From assembly GCF_900608595.1 (NCBI RefSeq), contig NZ_UWYY01000018.1, positions 1 through 64,000 of the forward strand: DNA of 64,000 bases. Direction: 5' to 3'. The translations under genes were made by a program, and so were the position numbers. Shown here piece by piece: positions 49,917 to 58,719 of this stretch (position 1 is the stretch's first letter; every line of letters starts with the position of its first letter). Source of the stretch: Promicromonospora panici. Its GTDB lineage: Bacteria > Actinomycetota > Actinomycetes > Actinomycetales > Cellulomonadaceae. Under the pieces are notes generated by a model that saw nothing but the letters and a program-made list of their open reading frames with translations, had not been told where the DNA came from and did no database searches.

Positions 49917-50717
49917 ATGCCCGGCACTACAGTGCAGCAAGTGAACCAGTCCGAGGACGGCGACCTCACGGTCGTCGGGCACGTGTGGGCGCTGCCCGGC
50001 TCGTCCCGTGCGGTCGTGCCCCGCGCCGTGGTGCTCGTGCACGGCGTGGGCTCGTCGTCACGCGCGTACGCCAAGCTCGCGGACCGCCTCGTGGCGCACG
50101 GCGAGGTGCACGCCGTCGACCTGCCGGGTTTCGGCGCGTCACCGCACCTGCGGCGCGACGTCACGATCCCCGAGCACGCGGCGGCCGTCGCGCGGTACAT
50201 CCGGGAGCACATCACGGGCGCCGGGCTGCCGGCGCCGGTCGTCGTCGGCCACTCGATGGGATCCCAGGTCGTGGGCCAGCTGCTCGCCGACCATCCCGAG
50301 GCGGCGTCCGTCGGTGTCCTCGTCGGCCCGACGGCGGAGCCCGGCACGCGCACCATCCCGCGCCAGGCCGTGCGCCTGGCCGTCGACGCCGTCGGCGAGC
50401 CGCCGCGCACGCTCGGCGTCCTGATCGTGGATGCCCTGGTGCGCTGCAGCGTGCCGTACTACCTCGGGCAGCTGCATCACGTCGTCGACCACCGGCTGGA
50501 GGACGTGCTGCCCCGCTCCACCGTCCCGGTCGTCGTGGTGCGCGGCGAGCGCGACCCCGTGGCGCCCGAGCACTGGGCCGAGACGCTCGCGGCGAGCGCC
50601 CCGTCCGGGCAGCACCGCACCGTACGCGGCCGGCACCACGCCATGGACGCGGACCCCGAAGGCGTCGCCGAGATCGTGCTCGAGGCGTGGCGGGTGGCGG
50701 GACGGGGCATCGGGTGA
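49917..50717 (+). CDS. Alpha/beta hydrolase
   Basis: 266 residues from ATG 49917. Core fold motifs: VLVHGVGSSSRAY (oxyanion region), VVGHSMGSQVVGQ with the nucleophile Ser, GERDPVAPEHW with the acid Asp, and GRHHAMDADPEGVA with the catalytic His. Substrate undefined; related proteins are esterases or C-C hydrolases. Its stop overlaps the next gene by 4 bp, so the two hydrolases are made together. Confidence 0.85.
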   Translation: MPGTTVQQVNQSEDGDLTVVGHVWALPGSSRAVVPRAVVLVHGVGSSSRAYAKLADRLVAHGEVHAVDLPGFGASPHLRRDVTIPEHAAAVARYIREHITGAGLPAPVVVGHSMGSQVVGQLLADHPEAASVGVLVGPTAEPGTRTIPRQAVRLAVDAVGEPPRTLGVLIVDALVRCSVPYYLGQLHHVVDHRLEDVLPRSTVPVVVVRGERDPVAPEHWAETLAASAPSGQHRTVRGRHHAMDADPEGVAEIVLEAWRVAGRGIG

Positions 50718-51463
50718 CGGAACGACGGCGCTCCCCGGGCGGGGCGCTCGCCCGCCTGGGCGCCTGGGCCGCCGACTACGCCTGGGCCACCGACCGGCAG
50801 CTACGGCACCTCATGGGACGCTCCCGGCTGCCCGCGGGGCCGAGGGCCGGGCCCGGGTCTGGCTCGGGATCGGGGACTGGCCCTGGCAGGGCGCCCGTCG
50901 TGCTCCTGCCCGGCATCTACGAGACCTGGGAGTTCCTGGGCTCCGTGGCGGACGCGTTGGCCCGCGCCGGCCATCCCGTCCACGCCGTCCCGGGCCTGAA
51001 GCACAACGCCCGGCCCGTTCCCGAGGCCGCCGACATCGTGGCCGAGCACCTGGAGCGGACCGGCCTGACCGGGGCCGTGCTCGTGGCGCACAGCAAGGGC
51101 GGCCTCATCGGCAAGCACGTGATGCTCTCGGCCGTGAGCGACCGGGTGCTCGGCATGGTCGCGATCGCCACCCCGTTCGCCGGCTCGCGCTGGGCGCGAT
51201 ACATGCTCTCGCGCGCGCTGCGCTCGTTCGACCCACGAGACCCGGCGCTCCTGGCGCTCGCGGGCGAGCTGCTCGTCAACGAGCGCATCACCGCCGTCTA
51301 CCCCACGTTCGACCCGCACATCCCCGAGACCGGTCACCTGGCCGGCGCACGGAACATCGAGCTGCCCCTGTCGGGCCACTTCCGGCCGCTGGGCCATCCG
51401 TTGCTGGTGCAGACGGTGGTGCGCGAGGTCTCGCGGGTCGAGACGGAGCACGCGATCGGCTGA
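50714..51463 (+). CDS. Esterase/lipase-like alpha/beta hydrolase
   Basis: 249 residues from GTG 50714. After about 55 variable residues, including a Gly-Ser linker (PGSGSGSGTGPG), the fold starts APVVLLPGIYETWEF and the nucleophile is Ser of VLVAHSKGGLIGK. A PAF-acetylhydrolase- or lipase-like cytoplasmic enzyme is probable. The catalytic His is probably in LSGHFRPLGHP. No signal peptide. The stop overlaps the glycosylase ATG. Confidence 0.78.
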   Translation: MTERRRSPGGALARLGAWAADYAWATDRQLRHLMGRSRLPAGPRAGPGSGSGSGTGPGRAPVVLLPGIYETWEFLGSVADALARAGHPVHAVPGLKHNARPVPEAADIVAEHLERTGLTGAVLVAHSKGGLIGKHVMLSAVSDRVLGMVAIATPFAGSRWARYMLSRALRSFDPRDPALLALAGELLVNERITAVYPTFDPHIPETGHLAGARNIELPLSGHFRPLGHPLLVQTVVREVSRVETEHAIG

Positions 51464-52440
51464 TGGCGGACGGGTCGGTCGGGCAGTTACGGCGGATCGG
51501 CCGCGGCGTGGTCCACTGGTATGTGCTCACCGTCCGTCACAGCTCCTCGCGCCGGCTCGACGTCGGCCTGACGCTCGGGCCGCTCGGGCACGGACCCGCG
51601 GACCCCACGTTCCACCGGGCCGCGGACGGCACCGTCTGGCGGACGTCGCTGCTGCGGACCGGCCCGGTGACGCAGCGGTTCGTGCCGGCGGGGCCGCACG
51701 AGGTGGTGGTGCACCTGTGGGGCGACGGCGCCCGGGAGGCCGCGGAGTCGCTGCCGGAGCTGCTCGGCGAGGACGACGACGTCACGGGCTTCGAGCCGCC
51801 CCCGCAGGTGCAGGACGCCCACCGCCGCGCCGTCGGGGTGCGGATGCCGCGCAGCGGCCGGGTGCTGGAGGCACTGGTGCCCGCCGTGCTGGAGCAACGG
51901 GTGCAGACGGTGACCGCGCACCGGGCGTGGCGAGCGCTCGTGCGGCGGTACGGCACGCGGGCCCCCGGCCCGGCGCCGGAGCGTGTGCGGGGCGGGATGT
52001 GGGTGGTCCCCGACGCGCGCACCTGGACCCGCGTGCCCGTGTGGGACTGGCACCGCGCCGGCGTCGACCCCGGGCGGGCCCGCACCGTGGCGCGGTGTGC
52101 GCTGGTCGCCCCGCGGCTGGAGGAAGCGTGCGCGATGGCGCCCGCGGAGGCCCGCTCGCGGCTCGAGAAGGTGCAGGGCATCGGGGTGTGGACGTCGGCG
52201 GAGGTGGCGCAGCGGGCGTTCGGCGACCCGGACGCCGTCTCCGTGGGCGACTTCCACCTGCCGGCTGCGGTCGGCTGGGCGCTGACCGGCGAGCGCACCG
52301 ACGACGACGGCATGCTGCGCCTGCTGGCGCCGTACGCCCCGCACCGGCACCGGGTGGTCCGGCTCCTCATGCTGGACGGCCGCCACCGGGCACCGCGGCG
52401 CGGCCCGAAGACGCCGATCGTGGACTACCGGGCCTTCTGA
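51463..52440 (+). CDS. DNA-3-methyladenine glycosylase 2-like (AlkA-type HhH-GPD)
   Basis: 325 residues from ATG 51463 (TGATG overlap). The N-terminal half is a variable beta domain; the C-terminal half is the HhH-GPD fold with RLEKVQGIGVWTSAEVAQRAFG (helix-hairpin-helix) and the catalytic Asp in SVGDFHLP near residue 261. AlkA-type enzymes remove alkylated bases. The stretch FHLPAAVGWALTGER is typical of an actinobacterial subgroup longer than E. coli AlkA. Operon with the two hydrolases has no obvious logic. Confidence 0.82.
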   Translation: MADGSVGQLRRIGRGVVHWYVLTVRHSSSRRLDVGLTLGPLGHGPADPTFHRAADGTVWRTSLLRTGPVTQRFVPAGPHEVVVHLWGDGAREAAESLPELLGEDDDVTGFEPPPQVQDAHRRAVGVRMPRSGRVLEALVPAVLEQRVQTVTAHRAWRALVRRYGTRAPGPAPERVRGGMWVVPDARTWTRVPVWDWHRAGVDPGRARTVARCALVAPRLEEACAMAPAEARSRLEKVQGIGVWTSAEVAQRAFGDPDAVSVGDFHLPAAVGWALTGERTDDDGMLRLLAPYAPHRHRVVRLLMLDGRHRAPRRGPKTPIVDYRAF

Positions 52441-52480
52441 ACGTGGTCCCCTGAGCTGTGTGCAGGCGCGTGAGGGCAGG

Positions 52481-52552
52481 CGCTGAGTTCGGTCCTTCGC
52501 AGGCCTCGCGATACGCCTGATCCAAAGGACCGAAGTCGCCCGCGCCTCAGCG
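52481..52552. terminator. Nested inverted repeats between convergent genes
   Basis: TTCGGTCCTT (52488-52497) pairs with AAGGACCGAA (52525-52534). Outer arms CGCTGAG (52481-52487) and CTCAGCG (52546-52552) and inner arms CAGGC/GCCTG add to it. It lies between two convergent genes in a 180-bp gap that otherwise holds nothing recognisable. A two-way terminator is likely. Confidence 0.6.
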
Positions 52553-52620
52553 GAGAGAACCGCCCGAACTCATCGGTCGGCGCCACCGTCGACGGCCTGC
52601 CACCACCGCCGTCGGCCCTT

Positions 52621-53553
52621 CTACGACACCCAGCGCACGCCCGCCGGGACCGTGAATGCCTGTTCACCGGCCCCGGCGAGCAGTCGCATCAGCCCGCGCG
52701 CGGCCGGGGACATCGGACGGCGCGGGTCGTGGACCAGGCAGATGTCGCGCTCGACCACGGGGTCGACCAGCGGCCGGGCGACGACCTCGGTGAACGCCAT
52801 CATCGGCAGCACCAGGCTCGGCACCGCCGAGACGCCGAGGCCCGAGGCGACGAGCCCCGCAACCGCCACGACGTTGCGGGCCTCCGTCACCAGCCCGGGT
52901 CGGATGCCCCGGCCGACCAGCACGCCGTCGACATACGACCGGATGCTGGAGATGCGCTCGAAGGCGACGAACGGTTCCCCGGCGAGGTCCGCCCAGGCGA
53001 CCTCGTCGCGGCCGGCCAGCCGGTGGCCCGGCGGCATGACGCATGTGAACCGGTCCGCCGCGACGTGCCGCACCGCCAGCGACGCGGGGACCGACGTGGA
53101 CACCGTGGCAGCCAGGTCCACGGCGCCGCTGGCCACGAGGTCCAGCACCTCCTCGGAGAAGCCGTCGTGCACCGAGACGGCGACCTCGGGATGCGTCCGC
53201 CGGTAGGCGGCGAGGACCGCGGGCAGCATCGAGGCGGCCAGCGACGGGAGGGCCGCCACCGAGACGGACCCCCGGGTGCCCGCGAGGTAGCCCTCGAAGT
53301 GGTTGAGCGCGGTGTCGAACTCCGCGATGAGCCGCCGGGCGGTCGCGAGGAACTCCGCGCCGTCCACCGTGGGGCGCACCGACCGGGTGGTCCGGTCGAA
53401 GACCGGGACGCCGATCCGGTGCTCGACCTCCTGCACGGTCCGGCTCAGCGACGACTGCGCCACCCGGAGCTCCCGGGCGGCCGCGGTGTAGCCCCCGGCG
53501 TCCGCCACCGCGACCACCGCCCTCAGGTGCCGCAGCGTGAGATCGATGCTCAT
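52621..53553 (-). CDS. LysR family transcriptional regulator
   Basis: 310 residues from ATG 53553. Winged helix at residues 4-62 (LRHLRAVVAVADAGGYTAAARELRVAQSSLSRTVQEVE) and a LysR substrate-binding domain (VSVAALPSLAASMLPAVLAAYRR; GLVASGLGVSAVPSL). It is divergent from the CitMHS transporter gene, 137 bp away, the classical arrangement for a LysR activator and its target. The inducer is probably the transported carboxylate (inference). Confidence 0.87.
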   Translation of the reverse strand: MSIDLTLRHLRAVVAVADAGGYTAAARELRVAQSSLSRTVQEVEHRIGVPVFDRTTRSVRPTVDGAEFLATARRLIAEFDTALNHFEGYLAGTRGSVSVAALPSLAASMLPAVLAAYRRTHPEVAVSVHDGFSEEVLDLVASGAVDLAATVSTSVPASLAVRHVAADRFTCVMPPGHRLAGRDEVAWADLAGEPFVAFERISSIRSYVDGVLVGRGIRPGLVTEARNVVAVAGLVASGLGVSAVPSLVLPMMAFTEVVARPLVDPVVERDICLVHDPRRPMSPAARGLMRLLAGAGEQAFTVPAGVRWVS

Positions 53554-53637
53554 GGCGCATCAATCTATCGGGAACTGGTGTTGGACCACGGTCGGTGGTC
53601 GCGGACACACTCGACTGGTCGCCGCTGCGGACGGCAC

Positions 53638-53674
53638 CTCCATCCAGTTCCTCCATCCAGATCCCTCCATCTAG
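53638..53674. repeat. Three direct repeats in the LysR-CitMHS promoter region
   Basis: CTCCATCCAG at 53638 and 53651 and CTCCATCTAG at 53665 are spaced by 13 and 14 bp, 17 bp before the transporter ATG. They could be binding sites or a simple local duplication. Confidence 0.7.
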
Positions 53675-53690
53675 ATACAAGGGCGTATCG

Positions 53691-55169
53691 ATGATTTCGT
53701 TGCTGGGTTTCCTCACCGTCGGGGTCATCCTGACGCTGCTCCTCACCAACCGCGTGACCGCCGTCGTGGCGCTGGCGGGTGTGCCGGTGCTGACAGCGCT
53801 CGTCGCGGGCTTCACGCCCACCGAGATCGGCGGGTTCGTCGCCGAGGGCCTCGGCGGCGTCGTCGGGGTGACCGCCATGTTCATCTTCGCGATCGTCTAC
53901 TTCGGTCTCATGCGCGACGCCGGGATGTTCGACCCGATCATCCGCCGGCTGGTCGCGTTCGCGGGGAGCGCGCCCGTGACGATCTGCCTCGCCACGACCG
54001 CGCTCGCCATGGCCGCGCACCTGGACGGCGCCGGCGCCACGACGTTCCTCATCACCATCCCGGCGATGCTGCCGCTCTTCGACCGGCTCGGGATGAGCCG
54101 GCTGGTGCTCACCACCTGCGTGGGCCTCGGCGCGGGCGTGATGAACCTCGTGCCGTGGGGCGGCCCCACCGCCCGGGCCGCCGCGACCACCGGTGTCCCC
54201 GCGAACGACCTCTGGGTCCCGCTCATCCCGGCCCAGATCGCGGGCGCGATCGCCGTCCTGGGCATCGCCTGGTTCCTTGGCGTGCGCGAGCAGCGCCGGC
54301 TCCGGGCGGCCGCGGGCTCCGTCGCCGACGCGCCGCTGGCCGCCGTCGGTGCGGCAGGGGTGGCGGACGCTTCGGGCCGGTCGGGCACCTCGTCGTCCGG
54401 AACCTCGTCGTCGGACGGCGACGCGGGCACAACCGCACGCTCCGGCGAGGTCTCCCGGGGCGACGGCGCCGCGGTGCCGGCGGGCGAGGCGAACGACGCG
54501 GACGACGCGGACGACGCGGATGACACCGCCGAGCTGCGCCGTCCCCGGCTGCTCTGGTTCAACGTCGTGCTGACCGTCGCGCTCATCGCGGGGCTCGTCG
54601 CCGGCGTCGCGCCGCCGGAGGCGCTCTTCCTGATCGGCGTCGTCGTCGCGCTGGTCGTGAACTACGCGGGCCTGGCCCGGCAGACCGCACGCATCGAGGC
54701 CCACGCCCGCGGCGCGATGCTGATGGCCACCACGCTCTTGGCCGCCGGGGTGTTCCTCGGGATCCTGGAGGGCAGCGGCATGATCGAGGCCATGGCCTCG
54801 ACGGCCGCGGGTGCGCTGCCCGACGCCGTCGCGCCGGCCCTGCCCCTGATCGTCGGCGTGCTCGGCGTCCCGCTGAGCCTCGTGTTCGGGCCGGACCCGT
54901 ACTACTTCGGCGTGCTGCCGGTGCTGATCGGCGTCGGCGAGCAGGTCGGGATCTCGGGCGCCGACCTCGCGCAGGCGTCGATCCTGGGGGAGGAGACCGT
55001 CGGGTTCCCGATCAGCCCGCTGACCGGCTCGTTCTACCTGCTGGTCGGCCTCGCCGGCGTCGACATCGGCAAGCACATCCGCCACCTCATCGGCTGGGCG
55101 TGGCTGGTCTCCGTGGTGATGCTCGTCGTCGCGGTCGCCACCGGCGTCATCCCGCTGTGGGCCGCATGA
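53691..55169 (+). CDS. CitMHS family citrate/carboxylate:metal-ion symporter
   Basis: 492 residues from ATG 53691 with AAGGG upstream. About twelve membrane helices; landmarks MFIFAIVYFGLMRDAGMFDPIIRRL, AAHLDGAGATTFLITIPAMLPL and FGPDPYYFGVLPVLIGV match CitM/CitH, which take up citrate or related acids as a metal complex with protons. The central loop has a long low-complexity insertion (GTSSSGTSSSDG, then three ADD repeats from a 9-bp repeat). It is coupled by a 4-bp overlap to an AtuA-family gene, so the acid may be a branched or unusual di- or tricarboxylate. Confidence 0.87.
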   Translation: MISLLGFLTVGVILTLLLTNRVTAVVALAGVPVLTALVAGFTPTEIGGFVAEGLGGVVGVTAMFIFAIVYFGLMRDAGMFDPIIRRLVAFAGSAPVTICLATTALAMAAHLDGAGATTFLITIPAMLPLFDRLGMSRLVLTTCVGLGAGVMNLVPWGGPTARAAATTGVPANDLWVPLIPAQIAGAIAVLGIAWFLGVREQRRLRAAAGSVADAPLAAVGAAGVADASGRSGTSSSGTSSSDGDAGTTARSGEVSRGDGAAVPAGEANDADDADDADDTAELRRPRLLWFNVVLTVALIAGLVAGVAPPEALFLIGVVVALVVNYAGLARQTARIEAHARGAMLMATTLLAAGVFLGILEGSGMIEAMASTAAGALPDAVAPALPLIVGVLGVPLSLVFGPDPYYFGVLPVLIGVGEQVGISGADLAQASILGEETVGFPISPLTGSFYLLVGLAGVDIGKHIRHLIGWAWLVSVVMLVVAVATGVIPLWAA

Positions 55170-56575
55170 CCGCAGCGGGCAGCATGACCGGAGCGAGCGG
55201 TACGGATGGCGGGACGGTCCGGCTGGGCGCCGGCGCCGGGTTCGCCGGCGACCGGATCGACCCCGCCGTGGAGCTGGCCCGCCACGGCGAGCTCGACTAC
55301 CTCGTGTTCGAGTGCCTCGGCGAACGCACCGTCGCTGCAGCCCAGGTCCGGCGTCTGGCCGACCCGTCCGGCGGCTACGACTCGCTGCTCGCCGCCCGGA
55401 TGCGGGCTGTGCTGCCGGTCCTCGCGGCAGGCGCGGTCGCCGGCACCCGCTCTCGAACCGGCAGGCACACCCGCATCGTCACCAACTCGGGCGCCGCGAA
55501 CCCGCTCGCCGCGGGCCGCCGCACGGCCGCGGTCGCGCGGGAGCTGGGCCTGTCCGCCCGGGTCGGGGTCGTCACCGGCGACGACGTGCTCGACGTCGTC
55601 CGGCGCCTGGACCCGGTCGTCTGGGAGACCGGCGAACCTCTGTCGGCCGCCCCGGAGGAGCTGGTCTCGGCGAACGCCTACCTCGGCGCGGACGGCGTCC
55701 GGCGCGCCCTCGACGAGGACGCCGACGTCGTGGTGACCGGCCGGGTCGCCGACCCCGCGCTCTACCTGGGCCCGCTGCTGCACGAGTTCGGCTGGGCGCA
55801 GGACGACTGGCCGACGCTCGCCGCGGGCACCGTCGTCGGGCACCTGCTGGAGTGCGCGGGGCAGCTCACCGGCGGGTACTTCGCGGACCCGGGCACCAAG
55901 CCCGTCCCCGGGCTGGCCCGGCTGGGATTCCCCTTCGCGGACGTCGGGTCCGACGGCGGCGCCCGGCTGAGCAAGCTCGCCGGCAGCGGCGGCCTGCTGA
56001 CCACGCGGACGTGCACCGAGCAGCTGCTCTACGAGGTCGACCGGCCGGACGCCTACCTGACCCCCGACGTGACCGCCGACTTCACGGCGGTGCGCCTCGC
56101 GGCCGACGGCACGGACGCCGTCCGGGTCACGGGCGGCGCGGGCGGTCCGCGGCCCGACGACCTGAAGGTCACGCTCGGGTTCCGCGGCGGCTGGCAGGGC
56201 GAGGGCCAGATCAGCTACGCGGGCCCTCGGGCGCTGGCCCGCGCCCGGCTCGCTGGCGAGATCGTGCGGGAGCGGCTGGTGAACGTGCACGGCCTCGCGG
56301 CGGACGCGATCGGGGTCGAGCTGATCGGCGCGGGCGCGGCCTTCCGCGGCCTCGCGCCCGAGACCGACCCGCTGGAGGTGCGCCTGAGGGTCTCCGCCCG
56401 GGCGTCCGGCGCCGAGCAGGCGGACGCCGTCGGCTGGGAGGTCGAGTCCCTGTACACGAACGGCCCGGCCGGGGGCGGCGGGGCCCGGAAGAGTGCCCAG
56501 GAGACGGTGCTCGTCCGGTCGTGCCTGGTGCCGCGCGACCTGGTCGCGTCGTCGGTGACGGTGCTGGAGGCCTGA
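55166..56575 (+). CDS. AtuA-family protein (DUF1446), large part
   Basis: 469 residues from ATG 55166 (ATG 55184 also possible). The DUF1446 core is present: VRLGAGAGFAGDRIDPAVELARHGELDYLVFECLGERTVA at the N-terminus split over two motifs, IVTNSGAANPLAAGRR near residue 110, VVTGRVADPALYLGPLLHEFGW near 190 and LLECAGQLTGGYFADPG near 230. AtuA was first linked to acyclic terpene degradation in Pseudomonas; the wider family sits in many carboxylate catabolic loci and its reaction is not settled. The C-terminal AtuA domain is encoded separately by the next gene. Confidence 0.82.
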   Translation: MTAAGSMTGASGTDGGTVRLGAGAGFAGDRIDPAVELARHGELDYLVFECLGERTVAAAQVRRLADPSGGYDSLLAARMRAVLPVLAAGAVAGTRSRTGRHTRIVTNSGAANPLAAGRRTAAVARELGLSARVGVVTGDDVLDVVRRLDPVVWETGEPLSAAPEELVSANAYLGADGVRRALDEDADVVVTGRVADPALYLGPLLHEFGWAQDDWPTLAAGTVVGHLLECAGQLTGGYFADPGTKPVPGLARLGFPFADVGSDGGARLSKLAGSGGLLTTRTCTEQLLYEVDRPDAYLTPDVTADFTAVRLAADGTDAVRVTGGAGGPRPDDLKVTLGFRGGWQGEGQISYAGPRALARARLAGEIVRERLVNVHGLAADAIGVELIGAGAAFRGLAPETDPLEVRLRVSARASGAEQADAVGWEVESLYTNGPAGGGGARKSAQETVLVRSCLVPRDLVASSVTVLEA

Positions 56576-56928
56576 TGGGAGGACTGCCGATGGGAGAGCG
56601 GGCGATGGGACAGCCGCCTATGGGACGCCTGCTGGTCGACGACCTCGCCGACGTCCGCGCGGGCGACAAGGGCGACACCCTCATCCTCGCCGTGCTCCCG
56701 CGCGAGGCGGCGCACTACGTCGTGCTGGAGCGCACCCTGACCGCGCAGGCGGTGGCCCGCCACTTCGGCCGGCCCGACGACGTCACGCGGACCGTCCTGC
56801 CGCACCTGCCCGCGCTGGTGTTCCGCCTGCCGGCGATCCTCGGCGGTGGCGTGACCGGCTATCCCGGGCTCGACGGTCACGGCAAGACCCTCGGGTACCA
56901 CCTGCTCATGTTCCCGGTCGAGAGCTGA
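56575..56928 (+). CDS. AtuA C-terminal (ferredoxin-fold) domain protein
   Basis: 117 residues from ATG 56575 (TGATG overlap). The first 20 residues are a fourfold MG-x3 repeat coming from ATGGGA every 15 bp, so ATG at 56590, 56605 or 56620 could also serve. The domain proper starts LLVDDLADVRAGDKGDTLILAV, the conserved signature of the small AtuA domain, and ends TLGYHLLMFPVES. In longer AtuA proteins this domain is fused to the large part; here they are split. Confidence 0.78.
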   Translation: MGGLPMGERAMGQPPMGRLLVDDLADVRAGDKGDTLILAVLPREAAHYVVLERTLTAQAVARHFGRPDDVTRTVLPHLPALVFRLPAILGGGVTGYPGLDGHGKTLGYHLLMFPVES

Positions 56929-56943
56929 CCGGCTCTGCGCTCT

Positions 56944-56985
56944 CCGATCGAACTCTGCCGATCGAACCCCGCCGATCGAACCCCG
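56944..56985. repeat. 14-bp tandem repeat, three copies
   Basis: CCGATCGAAC begins at 56944, 56958 and 56972, each followed by a four-base variable part. It lies in the 77-bp gap before the CocE-type hydrolase. Each unit contains the palindrome CGATCG. Confidence 0.85.
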
Positions 56986-57005
56986 CCCTGCGAAGGAGAA
57001 CGACG

Positions 57006-58622
57006 ATGTTCACCAGTGCACGTTCCGCCGGCCTGCGATGGCTCGCGATCACCGCGTCGGCGGCTGTGGCGGCCACGACCGCCCTGCTGCCGGCCTCGGC
57101 CGCCACGTCCTCCGCCTCGGCGCCCGCCTCGGTGCCCGGCTCGGCGCCCGACGATGCAGCCCCGCCCGACGACCCGTTCTTCACCTACTCCCGGCCCGCG
57201 GAGTACGACGTCGTGCGCGAGGACGTCACGGTGCCGGTGCGGGACGGCAGCCACCTGGTGTGCCAGCTGTACCGCCCGGGGATCTCCCCGACAGCCCCGG
57301 CCGAGGGTACGTACCCCGGGATCGTCTACGAGTTCACCGCCTACGCCCAGAACGCCGAGGCGTTCGGCGAGGGCGCGCGGTACTTCGTGGAGCGCGGGTA
57401 CAACGCGCTGGTCTGCCAGGCGCGCGGCTCCGGTGACTCGCCCGGCACGCTCGACCCCTTCGGCCCGCAGGAGCAGCGCGACAACTACGACGTGATCGAG
57501 TGGCTCGCGGCGCACCCGGCGTCGACGGGCGACATCGGGCAGATGGGGGTCAGCTACGGCGGGCACAGCACGCTGCTGGCCGCCGTCAACCAGCCGCCGC
57601 ACCTGCGGGCGATCATCCCGATCAACGCGATCCACGACTGGTACGAGAACACGATCTACCGCGGCGGCATCCCCAACGCGGCGATCCGGGACTGGCAGCG
57701 GAGCACCGCGCCCGACACCTTGGTGACCTATCCGCGGCACCCGCTGTACGACGACTTCTGGCGCGAGCGCAGCGTGATGTCCCGCTGGGACCGGCTGACG
57801 ATCCCGACGCTGGAGATCAACGGCTGGTACGACCGGTACCGCGACGGCATGGTGAAGAACTACCAGGCCCGGCCCGACAACGTCTGGCTGGTGAGCGGCC
57901 CGTGGCAGCACGGGTACCCCGAGGGGCAGCCCGCCGACATCGGCCGCGGCGGCTACCTCGCGTGGTGGGACCGCTGGCTCCGGCACGACGACGGGGCGCC
58001 GCTCCCGGAGGCGCGGGTGATGTCGTACGAGGTGCCCGGCAGCGGCTGGCACCAGTTCGACGAGTGGCCGCCCGCCCAGGCCCGGGACGTGACGCTCGCG
58101 CTCACGCGCGGCGGGTCGCTCTCGACGTCGTCCGGGCGGCCGGGCCGCGCGGGGCCCGGGACCACCACGTTCGAGGTCAACACCGATCCTGCTTCGCCCG
58201 CACCCGGGGAGCAGCTGCTCTTCGCGACCGCCCCGGTGCGTGACGACGTCGTCCTGGCGGGCAGCCCGCGCGCCGAGATCCGCGCGGCGTTCACGGCCAC
58301 GGACGGCAACATCGCCGCGATCGTCTACGACGAGGCGCCCGACGGCACCCGCACCCGGATCACCCAGGGCTGGCTCAAGGCGAGCCACCGGCAGTCGCAT
58401 GCCGAGCCGGTGCCGGTCGAGCCGGGCAGGACGTACACGCTGGGCGTGCACGTCTGGCCCACCCACTACCGGCTCGACGCCGGGCACCGCCTGGTGCTGC
58501 GGGTCTCCAGCGACGACTACCCGGAGATCGACTCGGTGGCACCGACCGGAGTCGTCTCGGTGCGGGTCGGCGCGCGCGGCTCGACCCTGACCGTCCCGGT
58601 GCTGGAGGGTTCGCTGCGCTGA
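57006..58622 (+). CDS. Secreted CocE/NonD family hydrolase (X-Pro dipeptidyl-peptidase-like)
   Basis: 538 residues, ATG after GAAGGAG. A signal peptide (GLRWLAITASAAVAATTALLP) ends near ASAATSS. The peptidase S15-like alpha/beta-hydrolase domain has the nucleophile in GVSYGGHST near residue 183, the acid in INGWYDRYRDG near 278 and His in GPWQHGYPEG near 303. The C-terminal 200 residues are the jelly-roll domain typical of CocE and cephalosporin-acylase relatives (HYRLDAGHRLVLRVSSDDYPE). Possible substrates are esters or amides of proline or acyl type; not determinable here. Confidence 0.85.
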   Translation: MFTSARSAGLRWLAITASAAVAATTALLPASAATSSASAPASVPGSAPDDAAPPDDPFFTYSRPAEYDVVREDVTVPVRDGSHLVCQLYRPGISPTAPAEGTYPGIVYEFTAYAQNAEAFGEGARYFVERGYNALVCQARGSGDSPGTLDPFGPQEQRDNYDVIEWLAAHPASTGDIGQMGVSYGGHSTLLAAVNQPPHLRAIIPINAIHDWYENTIYRGGIPNAAIRDWQRSTAPDTLVTYPRHPLYDDFWRERSVMSRWDRLTIPTLEINGWYDRYRDGMVKNYQARPDNVWLVSGPWQHGYPEGQPADIGRGGYLAWWDRWLRHDDGAPLPEARVMSYEVPGSGWHQFDEWPPAQARDVTLALTRGGSLSTSSGRPGRAGPGTTTFEVNTDPASPAPGEQLLFATAPVRDDVVLAGSPRAEIRAAFTATDGNIAAIVYDEAPDGTRTRITQGWLKASHRQSHAEPVPVEPGRTYTLGVHVWPTHYRLDAGHRLVLRVSSDDYPEIDSVAPTGVVSVRVGARGSTLTVPVLEGSLR

Positions 58623-58719
58623 GGGCCCTGCGGCCCATCGATCAGGAATCGAGAAGCCCGACCTCGTCGTCGCGCATAACTTGGGAACCACTACCAGCGA
58701 CCGAAGGGATCCACGCACG

